Source of the DNA: Thaumasiovibrio sp047250365
Lineage (GTDB): Bacteria; Pseudomonadota; Gammaproteobacteria; Enterobacterales; Vibrionaceae
Length of the DNA stretch: 64,000 nucleotides
Assembly (NCBI RefSeq): GCF_047250365.1
Contig: NZ_JBLBVL010000003.1
Coordinates: 372,001-436,000 of the forward strand
Direction: 5' to 3'
Position 1 is the first letter of the stretch; each line of letters begins with the position of its first letter. The notes under the pieces are model-generated. The model was not told the origin of the DNA. It searched no databases and saw only the letters and a program-made list of their open reading frames with translations. Both the position numbers and the translations under genes were made by a program. This document shows, one piece after another, positions 45,987-54,754 of this stretch.

Positions 45987-47420
45987 TTGTTGTTCTGCTA
46001 ACTGGCACATTTTTTTTGCCATTCCTTTAAAAATAAAAAGGTGTGCTGGCATCATGCAGAACCAATAGAGTAGCCCTGAAAATCCATCAGGATGCCACCA
46101 AGCGCGAATGTCGAGTCGTCGCATATCGCCTTCATCAGAGATAGTAAATTCAAGTCGCCCCAGCCCTGGGGCTTTCATTCCAAAGAGCAGTGAGAGGTGT
46201 TGATGTGGCTTTATTGAGATCACCTTCCAAGAGTCAATATAATCACCTAGTTGAAGATGGTTTGGGTGTAACGGCCGTTGCCGAATGGTTTTGCCACCGA
46301 CACAAAAATCGAGCCACTCTCTAATTCGCCATAACGTGTTAGCGTAGAAATACCTCTTGTCACCACCGATCTGACCAATAATATCCCACAGGCTGTCAAT
46401 ACTGGCTGACGTGATCTGGGTGAAGCCTGCATTTTTAGGGTAGTAACTGTAGCCAGGCTGCCAGCGTTCTAATGCGTCTGGGTCAAACCCCCACACCTCA
46501 CTGCGGATAACTTCATCTTCTTTTGCTAACGTTGTTTGCACCGCATCGGTGTAGTGCAGCAATGGTTGTGGAAAACGTTGCCTGATTTCAGCGTCATCAG
46601 CTGGGAGGTGATAACGTAGTCCACTCACTAATGCGCTTGCGATGTTTGACGGTACAGAAGTAATAATGCCAAAAAAATGGGCGGTCATTTCAGGGGTAAG
46701 AAAAGGTAGCTTGATTAACCTTACCTTTTTCCCCATCGCGTGCCCGAGCAGCACCATTTGCTTTTGATAGGTTAACTCTTCTGGGCCGGCCACATCGTAG
46801 ATATGATTTTCACTGTCAGGGGCATCGATTAATGCCATTAGATAAAAGAGTAAATTTTGCAGGGCGATAGGCGATGAACGAGAAGAGACCCAAGAAGGAG
46901 TAAATAGTACTGGAAGATGATAAATAAAATCGCGCATCACTTCGAGTGCGGCAGAACCAGGGCCAATCACAATACCAGCGCGTAGTTCAATGGTTGGAAC
47001 GTCTGTTTGACGAAGGATTTCACCGGTCATTTGGCGAGCGATAAGATGCTCACTGCGGCTTGAAGTAAGAGGTTGAAGTGCACCAAGGTAGATGACTTTT
47101 TTGATTTGGCTATTTTTTATGCCATCACGAAGGTGTTCGGCCACGGAAATTTCATAATCAATAAAATCATGTCCATGTGCCATACCGTGAACAAGGAAAA
47201 TTAGAATATCAACGTCTTGAAGCAACGGTGTCACATCTTGATAAACTAAGTCTAATTGGCGAAGGTAAATATTGTCATACTTATCCCAGCCCCTTTTTTT
47301 AAGCAATGGCAGAGAGCGACCAGTGGCCGTAATTTGGCTATAACGAGCGGCAAGCAGCGGTATTAAGTGACTGCCAATATATCCAGAGGCGCCGATAACT
47401 AATACATGCTTATTTATCAT
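45981..47420 (-). CDS. SDR-family protein with DUF2867 C-terminal domain
   Basis: Protein of 479 residues. The N-terminal NAD(P)-binding Rossmann domain has VIGASGYIGSHL at residues 7-18 and belongs to the atypical/extended SDR group. From about residue 330 a DUF2867 domain follows (YWPR-like GYSYYPKNAGF, ending in WYWFCMMP-like residues). Such fusions are common in proteobacteria; the substrate is unknown. AAGGATG, 8 bases away, selects the ATG at 47420; a longer frame starts at 47585. It is divergent from the ABC operon. Confidence 0.83.
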   Translation of the reverse strand: MINKHVLVIGASGYIGSHLIPLLAARYSQITATGRSLPLLKKRGWDKYDNIYLRQLDLVYQDVTPLLQDVDILIFLVHGMAHGHDFIDYEISVAEHLRDGIKNSQIKKVIYLGALQPLTSSRSEHLIARQMTGEILRQTDVPTIELRAGIVIGPGSAALEVMRDFIYHLPVLFTPSWVSSRSSPIALQNLLFYLMALIDAPDSENHIYDVAGPEELTYQKQMVLLGHAMGKKVRLIKLPFLTPEMTAHFFGIITSVPSNIASALVSGLRYHLPADDAEIRQRFPQPLLHYTDAVQTTLAKEDEVIRSEVWGFDPDALERWQPGYSYYPKNAGFTQITSASIDSLWDIIGQIGGDKRYFYANTLWRIREWLDFCVGGKTIRQRPLHPNHLQLGDYIDSWKVISIKPHQHLSLLFGMKAPGLGRLEFTISDEGDMRRLDIRAWWHPDGFSGLLYWFCMMPAHLFIFKGMAKKMCQLAEQQS

Positions 47421-47537
47421 AGTATTCATCCTTGAATGGTTAGCAAACAGATTAGCAGATACATTGCGACTTAAGCTTATGCGGTGTTTGGTAAAGTTTC
47501 CAATGTAAAAAGGTATAGTACAGGTCATAAAACGAAT

Positions 47538-47566
47538 AAAACTTCGGCAGGCTGAAGTTTTTTTTT
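47538..47566 (+). terminator. Terminator-like hairpin in the leader of the ABC operon
   Basis: 8-bp stem AAAACTTC (47538-47545) with GAAGTTTT (47554-47561), partly extended inside, followed by an unbroken run of nine T on the plus strand (47558-47566). It lies 98 bp before the ABC ATPase gene, with a TATAGT -10-like box at about 47513. Its position suggests an attenuator or the end of a very short RNA. Confidence 0.7.
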
Positions 47567-47663
47567 GATTGCAGAGTAGCAGCACTTCCTCAAGTTCATC
47601 GAATAAGGTAAATTGCGTGACGAAGAAAGAGTTATCTTTAGATAGCCGATAACGGAATTATAA

Positions 47664-48335
47664 ATGCTAATTATAAATAAGCTTTGCAAAGGCTACCGAG
47701 ATGGTGATGATTTCCATCCAGTATTGCAGGGCGCTGACCTCCATATTGAACGTGGTGCACAAATTGCGTTGATGGGAGAGAGCGGCTCCGGGAAAAGTAC
47801 CCTACTTAACTTAATTGCTGGACTAGACTCTGTTGATTCTGGTGAAATTTGGTTTGATAGTGTTGCTCTGCATGAATGCCATGAGCGACAGAGAACCCAT
47901 TTTCGCCGTGAAAATATAGGTATGATTTTTCAGCAATACAACCTTTTACCTACCCTTACTATTGCAGATAACATACGTTTTTGTCGTCAGCTAAAAGGAC
48001 TGAAAGAAGACGATAAACTATGGCGACAAATCTTGTCTAATTTGGATTTAATGCCATTACTGTCTCGTTACCCAGAAGAGTTGTCTGGAGGCCAACAACA
48101 GCGTGTAGCGATTGCAAGATCACTGTATATGGTACCGAAGCTGTTACTCGCCGATGAGCCAACAGGCAGCTTAGATGAAAAAAATGAAGCTGCGGTCATG
48201 CGATTATTGATTAGCTTGGCAAAGCAACTTGAGTGTACATTGTTAATGGTGACTCATAGTGCGACGGTTGCTAACTACATGGAAGGGCAGGTACGTTTGC
48301 AGGGGGGTCATTTAGATGTTCGTTCCCGTAGCTAA
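47664..48335 (+). CDS. ABC transporter ATP-binding protein (MacB/LolD/AttE type)
   Basis: ATPase of 223 residues with Walker A GESGSGKST, signature LSGGQQQRVAIARS, Walker B LLLADEPTGSLD and the H-loop in VTHSAT. The insertion-free short form belongs to the MacB/LolD family that drives FtsX-like permeases. It overlaps the permease gene by 20 bp. With the two following genes it resembles the AttE-AttF/G-AttH arrangement described in Agrobacterium. Confidence 0.9.
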   Translation: MLIINKLCKGYRDGDDFHPVLQGADLHIERGAQIALMGESGSGKSTLLNLIAGLDSVDSGEIWFDSVALHECHERQRTHFRRENIGMIFQQYNLLPTLTIADNIRFCRQLKGLKEDDKLWRQILSNLDLMPLLSRYPEELSGGQQQRVAIARSLYMVPKLLLADEPTGSLDEKNEAAVMRLLISLAKQLECTLLMVTHSATVANYMEGQVRLQGGHLDVRSRS

Positions 48336-50763
48336 TGCAGTATGGGGTCATTACACCAAGCATCGCCTGCAATTGGTGTTGGTTTGGTTGGGCTTAACCT
48401 TAGGCATCTCCTTGCTCGTTGGTGTATTGGCAATCAATTATCAGGCACGAACGAGTTATCAACTAAATAAACAGTTACTCAGCAATCCTTTCCCGTATTT
48501 CGTCATCAATAAACAATTAGGAGAGCGCGTTCAGGATAGTGCCTATATCACACTACGCCGCAACGGTTTTTCAAAATGTGTGCCGCTTGAGCGAGCCGTT
48601 GTAACGACATCACAAGATCAAGTACTTGAAATTATGGGTATTGATACTGTAGCAATGCTCAACTTAGATTCGAGTAGTTTTTCAGATGCTGAACTGTCTC
48701 GTTTTACGCGCCATCCTGACTCTATTCTAATTAGCCAAAGCTACGCAATATTATTGGGTATATCCAATGATCAAATGGTAGAGACAGACTATGGTCCGAT
48801 TGGACCGTTTAGGTTAGTCGGTGATCGGCTACTTGGTGGTGCTCGATTAATGGCTGACATTGGGTTGGTGAAAGGACTGAATAACAGCCCAGGATTATCC
48901 GCTATCGCTTGCGGAGCGATGTCTGATAACCAGCTTCAGCGACTGAGTAAAATCTTACCCAATCATCTAAGGATGGATGGTCGACAAACCGATGACCTTT
49001 CGCCACTCACACGTGCTTTCCATCGCAACTTGCTAGCTATGGGTTTGTTAGCATTTATTGTTGGCATGTTTATCTTTTTTCAAGCAATGTCTCTCTCTTT
49101 TACCCAGCGTCAGCCATTAATTGGCCAATTACGTCAGCTTGGGGTTGGTGGGCGTCAGTTGACCAGTGTGCTGGTGGTTGAAGTGCTGATATGGCTCGTC
49201 GTTGCTGTTCTTAGTGGCAATATGTTTGGCTTGTTGCTTGCCAATGTGTTGATGCCATCAGTGGCATTAACGTTGAGCGACTTGTATGGTGCCGTTGTTC
49301 CTCATCAAGTTGAGTGGCATTGGCAATGGGGACTTGTCAGTGTTTTGGTTGCAGTAACAGGGACAGCGTGTGCGTGTGCTTGGCCCATGGTTCGTTTGAT
49401 TCGAACACCACCATCTCGGCTTTCTCGTCACTTATCATTGTTCCGGGCAACGCGGCGAGAGTTTCGAGTACAGGCTTTGTTTGCCTGTATCTTGGCAGTT
49501 ATCGCTTATGCCATATATCAACTGCCACCAAGAGAGTGGAGTGGGTTGGCTGTTATCGGCTTAATTCTTTTATCAGCAGCGTTATTGATGCCATTTTTGG
49601 TTTGGCGTCTTTTCTTCTTTTTGGCGTTGATATTAAGAACGCCTAAATTGCGGTGGTTTTTTACTGATGCTGCTGCCAGCTTGAGCTACCGGGGGGTTGC
49701 CGCAATGGCCTTTATGTTGGCCTTAGCCGCGAACATCGGTATGGATACTATGGTGGGTAGCTTTCGCCATGCGACACTCGAATGGTTGCAGACCCGAATC
49801 GCCGCCGATATATATATACGTCCACAAGTTGATGAGGTTCAATCGATTAGTTATTGGCTACAGCAGCGTGATGATGTTGATAGTGTCTATTGGCGTTGGT
49901 CAACGGAATTTAATAGTGAGCAAGGTGCACTGCAGGCTGCCAGCATTGGAACGAGTTCAGAAGAAAGGGAATCGTTAACCATGAAGGTTTCTGTTCCTAA
50001 TTACTGGTTCGAGTTCCATACGGGGCAAGGTATTCTTGTTAGCGAGTCTTTGGCCCTGAAGCGAAACTGGGTGCCAGGGCAACGCGTTCATTTACCTGAG
50101 CCATTTAAAGGTGAGTGGCGTGTGGCTGGTATTTACTACGATTATGGCAACCCTTATGGGCAGGTTATGTTGCCGCATAAGCGGTGGCGTCAGTTATATG
50201 CGAATCAAGGGCGAGTAGGGTTAGCGGCTAAAATTACTGCAGATGCCGACCCCAATCTATTAGAGAATTTATTGCTTGAACGGTTTAGTCTTCGCGATGA
50301 TCAAGTCGCTAATCAGCAAACGCTATTAAATGAATCGATGTGGATCTTTGAGCAAACATTCAAAGTGACGGATGCATTAGGTTTGTTAACGTTAGTGATT
50401 GCCGTCAGTGGCCTGTTTTTTGCGACAACCGCGGGAGAGCTTTCGCGCGCTAAGCAGTTTGCACTGCTAAGATGTATGGGCTTATCGGGGAAAGAACTGG
50501 TGATTATTGGTGGTGGTCAACTGATGGTACTCGGTTTATTAACAGCGACATTTGCTTTGCCATTAGGCATTACGGTTGCGCATTTGTTGATCGATAGGAT
50601 TCTTCGTCACTCGTTTGGCTGGACTATGGAGTTGGTTCTGTTTCCGTCGCAATACGTTATTATTTTAGGTATCTCACTTGTCGCACTGATGTTAGCTGGC
50701 GGTTGGCCCGTACTTCGGCTGATAAGGCGTTCAGCCATGAGGTCATTTAGAGAGGCGTTATGA
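48316..50763 (+). CDS. FtsX-like ABC permease (duplicated)
   Basis: Membrane protein of 815 residues with two FtsX-type units: helices near 17-38, then a periplasmic MacB-like domain (about 40-235), three helices (about 240-360), two to three more helices (390-440), a second periplasmic domain (about 480-670) and three C-terminal helices (690-800). Such mechanotransmission permeases do not move substrate across the inner membrane but act on lipoproteins or envelope lipids. It starts inside the ATPase gene (ribosome site GGGGG) and overlaps the lipocalin gene by 4 bp. Confidence 0.87.
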   Translation: MFVPVANAVWGHYTKHRLQLVLVWLGLTLGISLLVGVLAINYQARTSYQLNKQLLSNPFPYFVINKQLGERVQDSAYITLRRNGFSKCVPLERAVVTTSQDQVLEIMGIDTVAMLNLDSSSFSDAELSRFTRHPDSILISQSYAILLGISNDQMVETDYGPIGPFRLVGDRLLGGARLMADIGLVKGLNNSPGLSAIACGAMSDNQLQRLSKILPNHLRMDGRQTDDLSPLTRAFHRNLLAMGLLAFIVGMFIFFQAMSLSFTQRQPLIGQLRQLGVGGRQLTSVLVVEVLIWLVVAVLSGNMFGLLLANVLMPSVALTLSDLYGAVVPHQVEWHWQWGLVSVLVAVTGTACACAWPMVRLIRTPPSRLSRHLSLFRATRREFRVQALFACILAVIAYAIYQLPPREWSGLAVIGLILLSAALLMPFLVWRLFFFLALILRTPKLRWFFTDAAASLSYRGVAAMAFMLALAANIGMDTMVGSFRHATLEWLQTRIAADIYIRPQVDEVQSISYWLQQRDDVDSVYWRWSTEFNSEQGALQAASIGTSSEERESLTMKVSVPNYWFEFHTGQGILVSESLALKRNWVPGQRVHLPEPFKGEWRVAGIYYDYGNPYGQVMLPHKRWRQLYANQGRVGLAAKITADADPNLLENLLLERFSLRDDQVANQQTLLNESMWIFEQTFKVTDALGLLTLVIAVSGLFFATTAGELSRAKQFALLRCMGLSGKELVIIGGGQLMVLGLLTATFALPLGITVAHLLIDRILRHSFGWTMELVLFPSQYVIILGISLVALMLAGGWPVLRLIRRSAMRSFREAL

Positions 50764-51845
50764 GGCATTTCTTTCTACTGTTTTTGTTTGTGTTAGCGGT
50801 GTTTGGTTTTGCTGCTAACTACTTCTTAAACAGTAGAGAGAAGGCACAGAGTCCACCTTCTGTTAACTTTGCGGTTAGCGATGATTCTCAATTTGCGCAA
50901 GTGACTCCCTCTAGACCGATTGAATTACCGCGCGACCATGGTGAGCACGTTGATTTTCGCAATGAGTGGTGGTACCTAACTGCAAATTTGACCGATGAGT
51001 TTGGCCAACAATGGGGTCTGCAATGGACACTATTTCGATTTGGTCTGTCATCCATAAATCTCCAAGGTTGGGATAGCCCACAGCGCTATATGGCACATTT
51101 TGTGTTATCTACGCCAGATCAACAAATTGCCTTACAACGTTTTGCTCGGGGTGGAATTGGGCAGGCAGCTGTTATTCGTCGACCTTTCCAAATGTGGATT
51201 GATAACTGGGAGTGGCAAGGTGACGGCGAGAGTCCATTTCCCGGCGTATTAAGTGTTGATAGTGCAGAGATCAACGCGACATTTAATATTCGAAACGAAG
51301 GTGTTGCCGTTTTACAAGGTGAAGGTGGCTATAGCACCAAAAATCGCGCGGGCACCCTTAATTCATACTATTTCAGTTACCCATTCCTTGCTGTTGATGG
51401 CAGAGTGACTTTTTTTGCTGAAGAGAAAAGACTGACTGGGCATGGTTGGTTTGACCGCGAATGGAGTAGCGTTAACCTAATGCCGAATGAGTTAATGGTC
51501 TGGGATTGGCTGTCATTGCATTTGAGTGATACGGAAAAGTTGATGGTTTATCGTGTTAGAGACGTGCAAGAAATGCACTATTTTGGCTCGCTAGTCAATG
51601 CAAAAGGCACGCACTACTTAGATGCTGAAGACTTTCAAATGAATCCCATCAGTTATCATCGATCAAACAACGTTGTCTGGCCACTGAAGTGGAAGATTCG
51701 CATTCCAGCACATAGCATTGCCTTAGACGTGCAAGCGCAAAAGAAATATCCTCCCCTTCCTTTTACATTCTCTTATTGGGAAGCACCTGTCGAATTTACT
51801 GGAACTCACCAAGGCGTCGGATATATGGAGTTGACCGGCTATTGA
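50760..51845 (+). CDS. AttH/CrtC lipocalin-like exported protein
   Basis: Protein of 361 residues with an N-terminal hydrophobic segment (MRHFFLLFLFVLAVFGFAANYF), either signal or anchor, and a lipocalin-like CrtC/AttH domain: DHGEHVDFRNEWWYLTANL (split) and GHGWFDREWSS are conserved blocks. The domain binds hydrophobic ligands in related proteins. Its coupling by overlap (ATGA) to the FtsX permease suggests that it is the periplasmic partner of this ABC system. The ligand is unknown. Confidence 0.85.
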   Translation: MRHFFLLFLFVLAVFGFAANYFLNSREKAQSPPSVNFAVSDDSQFAQVTPSRPIELPRDHGEHVDFRNEWWYLTANLTDEFGQQWGLQWTLFRFGLSSINLQGWDSPQRYMAHFVLSTPDQQIALQRFARGGIGQAAVIRRPFQMWIDNWEWQGDGESPFPGVLSVDSAEINATFNIRNEGVAVLQGEGGYSTKNRAGTLNSYYFSYPFLAVDGRVTFFAEEKRLTGHGWFDREWSSVNLMPNELMVWDWLSLHLSDTEKLMVYRVRDVQEMHYFGSLVNAKGTHYLDAEDFQMNPISYHRSNNVVWPLKWKIRIPAHSIALDVQAQKKYPPLPFTFSYWEAPVEFTGTHQGVGYMELTGY

Positions 51846-52018
51846 GTGCGAGCGTGGTATTGATTGCGTTAATTTATTGTTAACGCCATGATCATCACAT
51901 CTTGCTTGTAAGGTATTTGCTACTATTTAACAACTACTTGCCTGTTATATTGCTCGTTCATCCTAAGATTGAGCAAGCTTGCAGTGTTGTTGACAGAACC
52001 TGTCTGAGGGGGCCTGAG

Positions 52019-53215
52019 TTGCAAAAGCATGCTGATGTGTTGGTGGTTGGTGCTGGAATTGTTGGTTTAAGTACTGCGCGTGAAATTCAGCGTCAATATC
52101 CTGATATGCGGATAATTGTTGTCGACGCCGATAAAGGCCCGGCTCTGCATCAGTCTGGACACAATAGTGGGGTTATTCATTCTGGCGTTTACTATACCCC
52201 GGGGAGTAAAAAGGCCACGTTTTGTAAGCAAGGTAATCAAGATATTAAGCACTATTGCCAGCAATATGAGATTGATTATTTCGAGTGCGGTAAGCTGTTA
52301 GTCGCAACCACGGAGATTGAATATCAACGTCTAGACCAGTTGGCAGAAAGAGCGGCTCAAAATAAGATTAAAATAGCATGCTATGGCGCTCGCGATCTTC
52401 ATCATTTCGAACCAAACATCGTTGGTGAGGGGGCGATTTATGTGCCATCAACGGGCATTGTTGATTACCGTCAGATTGCAGAAAAGTTAGCCGAGCAGAT
52501 TCTTCACGCCTCTGGGCAGATTTATTATGGTCAACCGCTGTATAAAATAGAAGAAGATGAACATGGTGTACGGTGCTATTGCGGACAACTGATTATCGAG
52601 GCAAAAAAATTGGTTGTTTGCGCTGGGATAAACTCAGATAAAGTGGTAGAGATGCTGGGTTCTAAGCCAGATTTCAGAATGGTGCCGTTTCGTGGTGAGT
52701 ATTTCAAGCTGGCAAAACACCATAGGCAGATTGTTAGACACCTTATTTACCCAGTACCAGACCCGAATTTGCCCTTTTTGGGGGTTCATTTAACCCGCAT
52801 GATTAACGGTGATATTACGGTCGGTCCGAACGCCGTAGTTAATTTTTCGCGAGATGGTTATGCGCGTTGGGCATTTAGTGTGCGTGATAGTTTGGCGATG
52901 TTTGGCTATAGCGGTTTCCACCATTTACTCAAAAGGCACTGGCAATCGGCCCTGATTGAGTTAAAAAATAGCATTTGGAAACGCGGGTATTTAGAACAGG
53001 TAAGAAAGTACTGCCCGGAGATAACATTAGACGATTTGGAGCCTTTTCCCGCAGGGATCCGTGCTCAGGCAGTGGGAGCTCAAGGAGAGTTAATTGATGA
53101 CTTCGTTTTTCACGACACTGAGCACTGTGTTGTTGTTTGTAATGCCCCATCGCCGGCAGCCACCTCCTGTTTCCCGATAGCACGACATATTGTAGAACGC
53201 ATGGCTATTGAGTAA
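52019..53215 (+). CDS. lhgO: L-2-hydroxyglutarate oxidase (LhgO-type FAD enzyme)
   Basis: DAO-family flavoenzyme of 398 residues. The N-terminal FAD-binding VVGAGIVGLSTAREI is at about residues 9-23, followed by HQSGHNSGVIHSGVYYTPGS, the substrate-side motif of LhgO; the C-terminal PFPAGIRAQAVG block is also typical. It oxidises L-2-hydroxyglutarate, feeding electrons to the membrane quinone pool in E. coli. I place the start at TTG 52019 (GAGGGGG 6 bases before); the frame is open to 51902, but the extra 39 residues have no family counterpart. Confidence 0.85.
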   Translation: MQKHADVLVVGAGIVGLSTAREIQRQYPDMRIIVVDADKGPALHQSGHNSGVIHSGVYYTPGSKKATFCKQGNQDIKHYCQQYEIDYFECGKLLVATTEIEYQRLDQLAERAAQNKIKIACYGARDLHHFEPNIVGEGAIYVPSTGIVDYRQIAEKLAEQILHASGQIYYGQPLYKIEEDEHGVRCYCGQLIIEAKKLVVCAGINSDKVVEMLGSKPDFRMVPFRGEYFKLAKHHRQIVRHLIYPVPDPNLPFLGVHLTRMINGDITVGPNAVVNFSRDGYARWAFSVRDSLAMFGYSGFHHLLKRHWQSALIELKNSIWKRGYLEQVRKYCPEITLDDLEPFPAGIRAQAVGAQGELIDDFVFHDTEHCVVVCNAPSPAATSCFPIARHIVERMAIE

Positions 53216-53277
53216 AGCACTATACCAACAGGTGAAGTTAATATACTCTTCCCTTATCGTATTAGTAGGAAGAAATT

Positions 53278-53733
53278 ATGCCAGTGACAATATGGGTAGA
53301 CGCAGATGCCTGTCCAAATCCAATTAAATCTATTTTGTTTAAAGCTGCCGAACGCACACAAACAGCGCTTATTTTAGTGGCTAATCATGCTATCCGTGTT
53401 CCTCCTTCTCCTTATATTAAGACATTACAAGTCTCGGCGGGGTTCGATGAAGCAGACAACATGATTGTATCTCGAGTTAATCAAGGTGATTTGGTGATTA
53501 CAGCAGATATCCCGTTATCGAACGACATTATTGAAAAAGGGGCAGCGATACTGTCTCCAAGAGGCGAAGTTTTAGACGCCACCAACATCAAACAACGCTT
53601 ACAGATACGTGACTTTATGGACACATTGCGCAGCAGCGGTATCCAAACAGGCGGCCCGGATGCCCTCAGCCAAGCGGACAGGATGACATTTGGTAATAAA
53701 CTTGATACTTGGTTACAGCGTAACGCGAAATAA
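53278..53733 (+). CDS. yaiI: UPF0178/YaiI family protein (DUF188)
   Basis: Protein of 151 residues starting MPVTIWVDADACPNPIK, with a second conserved acidic block GFDEADNMI and DLVITADIPLS, a PIN-like NYN/YaiI fold with acidic residues suggesting a nuclease-like metal site. Function is unproven. An AGGAAG ribosome site precedes the ATG. It stands alone between lhgO and cvfB. Confidence 0.93.
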   Translation: MPVTIWVDADACPNPIKSILFKAAERTQTALILVANHAIRVPPSPYIKTLQVSAGFDEADNMIVSRVNQGDLVITADIPLSNDIIEKGAAILSPRGEVLDATNIKQRLQIRDFMDTLRSSGIQTGGPDALSQADRMTFGNKLDTWLQRNAK

Positions 53734-53824
53734 CCTCATTCTTTCTGTCGATGAGACCTGACTTCGGCGCTATGATTACGTATAATCCGCCCCTTGCAAA
53801 ATTTCTGATTAAGAGTACATCACC

Positions 53825-54661
53825 ATGATTAAGATTGGCCGGTACAACCGCCTGCGCGTATGCAAATTGGTAGACTTTGGTCTATTTTTGGACGGAGGCG
53901 AAGATTTTGGCAATATTCTGTTGCCAAAGAAGTATGCGCCTTTGGATGCCGCCATTGGTGATGAACTAGACGTCTTCATTTACTTTGATTCCAATGACGA
54001 GATTATTGCCACCACGCAAGAACCAACCGTACAGGTCGGCGAGTTTGGGCTTTTAAAAGTCGTCGGTGTGACGAACATTGGTGCTTTTCTTGACTGGGGT
54101 TTAGATAAGGACCTGCTTGTTCCTTTTAGTGAGCAGCGTTGCCGTTTACAAGAGGGTAAATCAACATTAGTTCGCTTATATACAGATCGTGCATCTGGGC
54201 GTATTGTTGGAACAACAAAGTTTAATAAGTTCCTTGACCAGACGCCAGCCAACTATAAACGTGGTGAGCAGGTAGAAATTCAAATAGCAGAAATCACCGA
54301 CTTAGGATTTAAGGCAATCATCAACCACGAACATTGGGGATTGATCTTTAAAACTGAAACTTTTGGTAAGTTATTTATCGGTAAGCGTCTCAAAGCATTT
54401 ATCAAAAATGTACGTCCAGACGGGAAAATTGACTTGTCGCTGCAAAAGCTAGGCAAAGGAAAAGTTGATGACTTAGCCGATAAGATTCTTACATCATTAG
54501 AGCGAAAGGGTGGATTTATCCCACTCAGTGACAAATCTTCGCCAGAAGCGATTTTCCAAGAGTTTCGCACCAGTAAAGCAACGTTTAAAAAGACCATTGG
54601 TGGCTTGTACAAACAAGGACTAATTGTTATTGAACGCGAAGGCATTCGCCTTCACGATTAA
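53825..54661 (+). CDS. S1-domain RNA-binding protein, CvfB/YitL-like
   Basis: Protein of 278 residues with three tandem S1-type OB modules (about 1-60, 65-130 and 140-210) and a C-terminal winged-helix segment (about 215-278, with SPEAIFQEFRTSKATFKKTIGGLYKQGLI, split). This is the CvfB architecture; the Staphylococcus protein binds RNA and affects virulence gene expression. It is transcribed alone. A terminator shared with moeA follows. Confidence 0.9.
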   Translation: MIKIGRYNRLRVCKLVDFGLFLDGGEDFGNILLPKKYAPLDAAIGDELDVFIYFDSNDEIIATTQEPTVQVGEFGLLKVVGVTNIGAFLDWGLDKDLLVPFSEQRCRLQEGKSTLVRLYTDRASGRIVGTTKFNKFLDQTPANYKRGEQVEIQIAEITDLGFKAIINHEHWGLIFKTETFGKLFIGKRLKAFIKNVRPDGKIDLSLQKLGKGKVDDLADKILTSLERKGGFIPLSDKSSPEAIFQEFRTSKATFKKTIGGLYKQGLIVIEREGIRLHD

Positions 54662-54687
54662 GGCGAAACCGCCGACATTGTCAGTAA

Positions 54688-54715
54688 AAAAGGCGAGGTG
54701 ATAACCTTGCCTTTT
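54688..54715. terminator. Bidirectional terminator between cvfB-like gene and moeA
   Basis: Stem of 12 bp with one G-U pair (54688-54699 and 54704-54715), loop GATA, A-run on the left and T-run on the right. Confidence 0.82.
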
Positions 54716-54754
54716 CTGTTTGTACAACGATGATAGCCAGTTGCTGCGCATTAA

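Noticed and set aside
51866..51886. Hairpin GCGTTAA/TTAACGC after the lipocalin gene
   Set aside because: It has no following T-run, so it is not called a terminator; it might still be a weak operator for lhgO.
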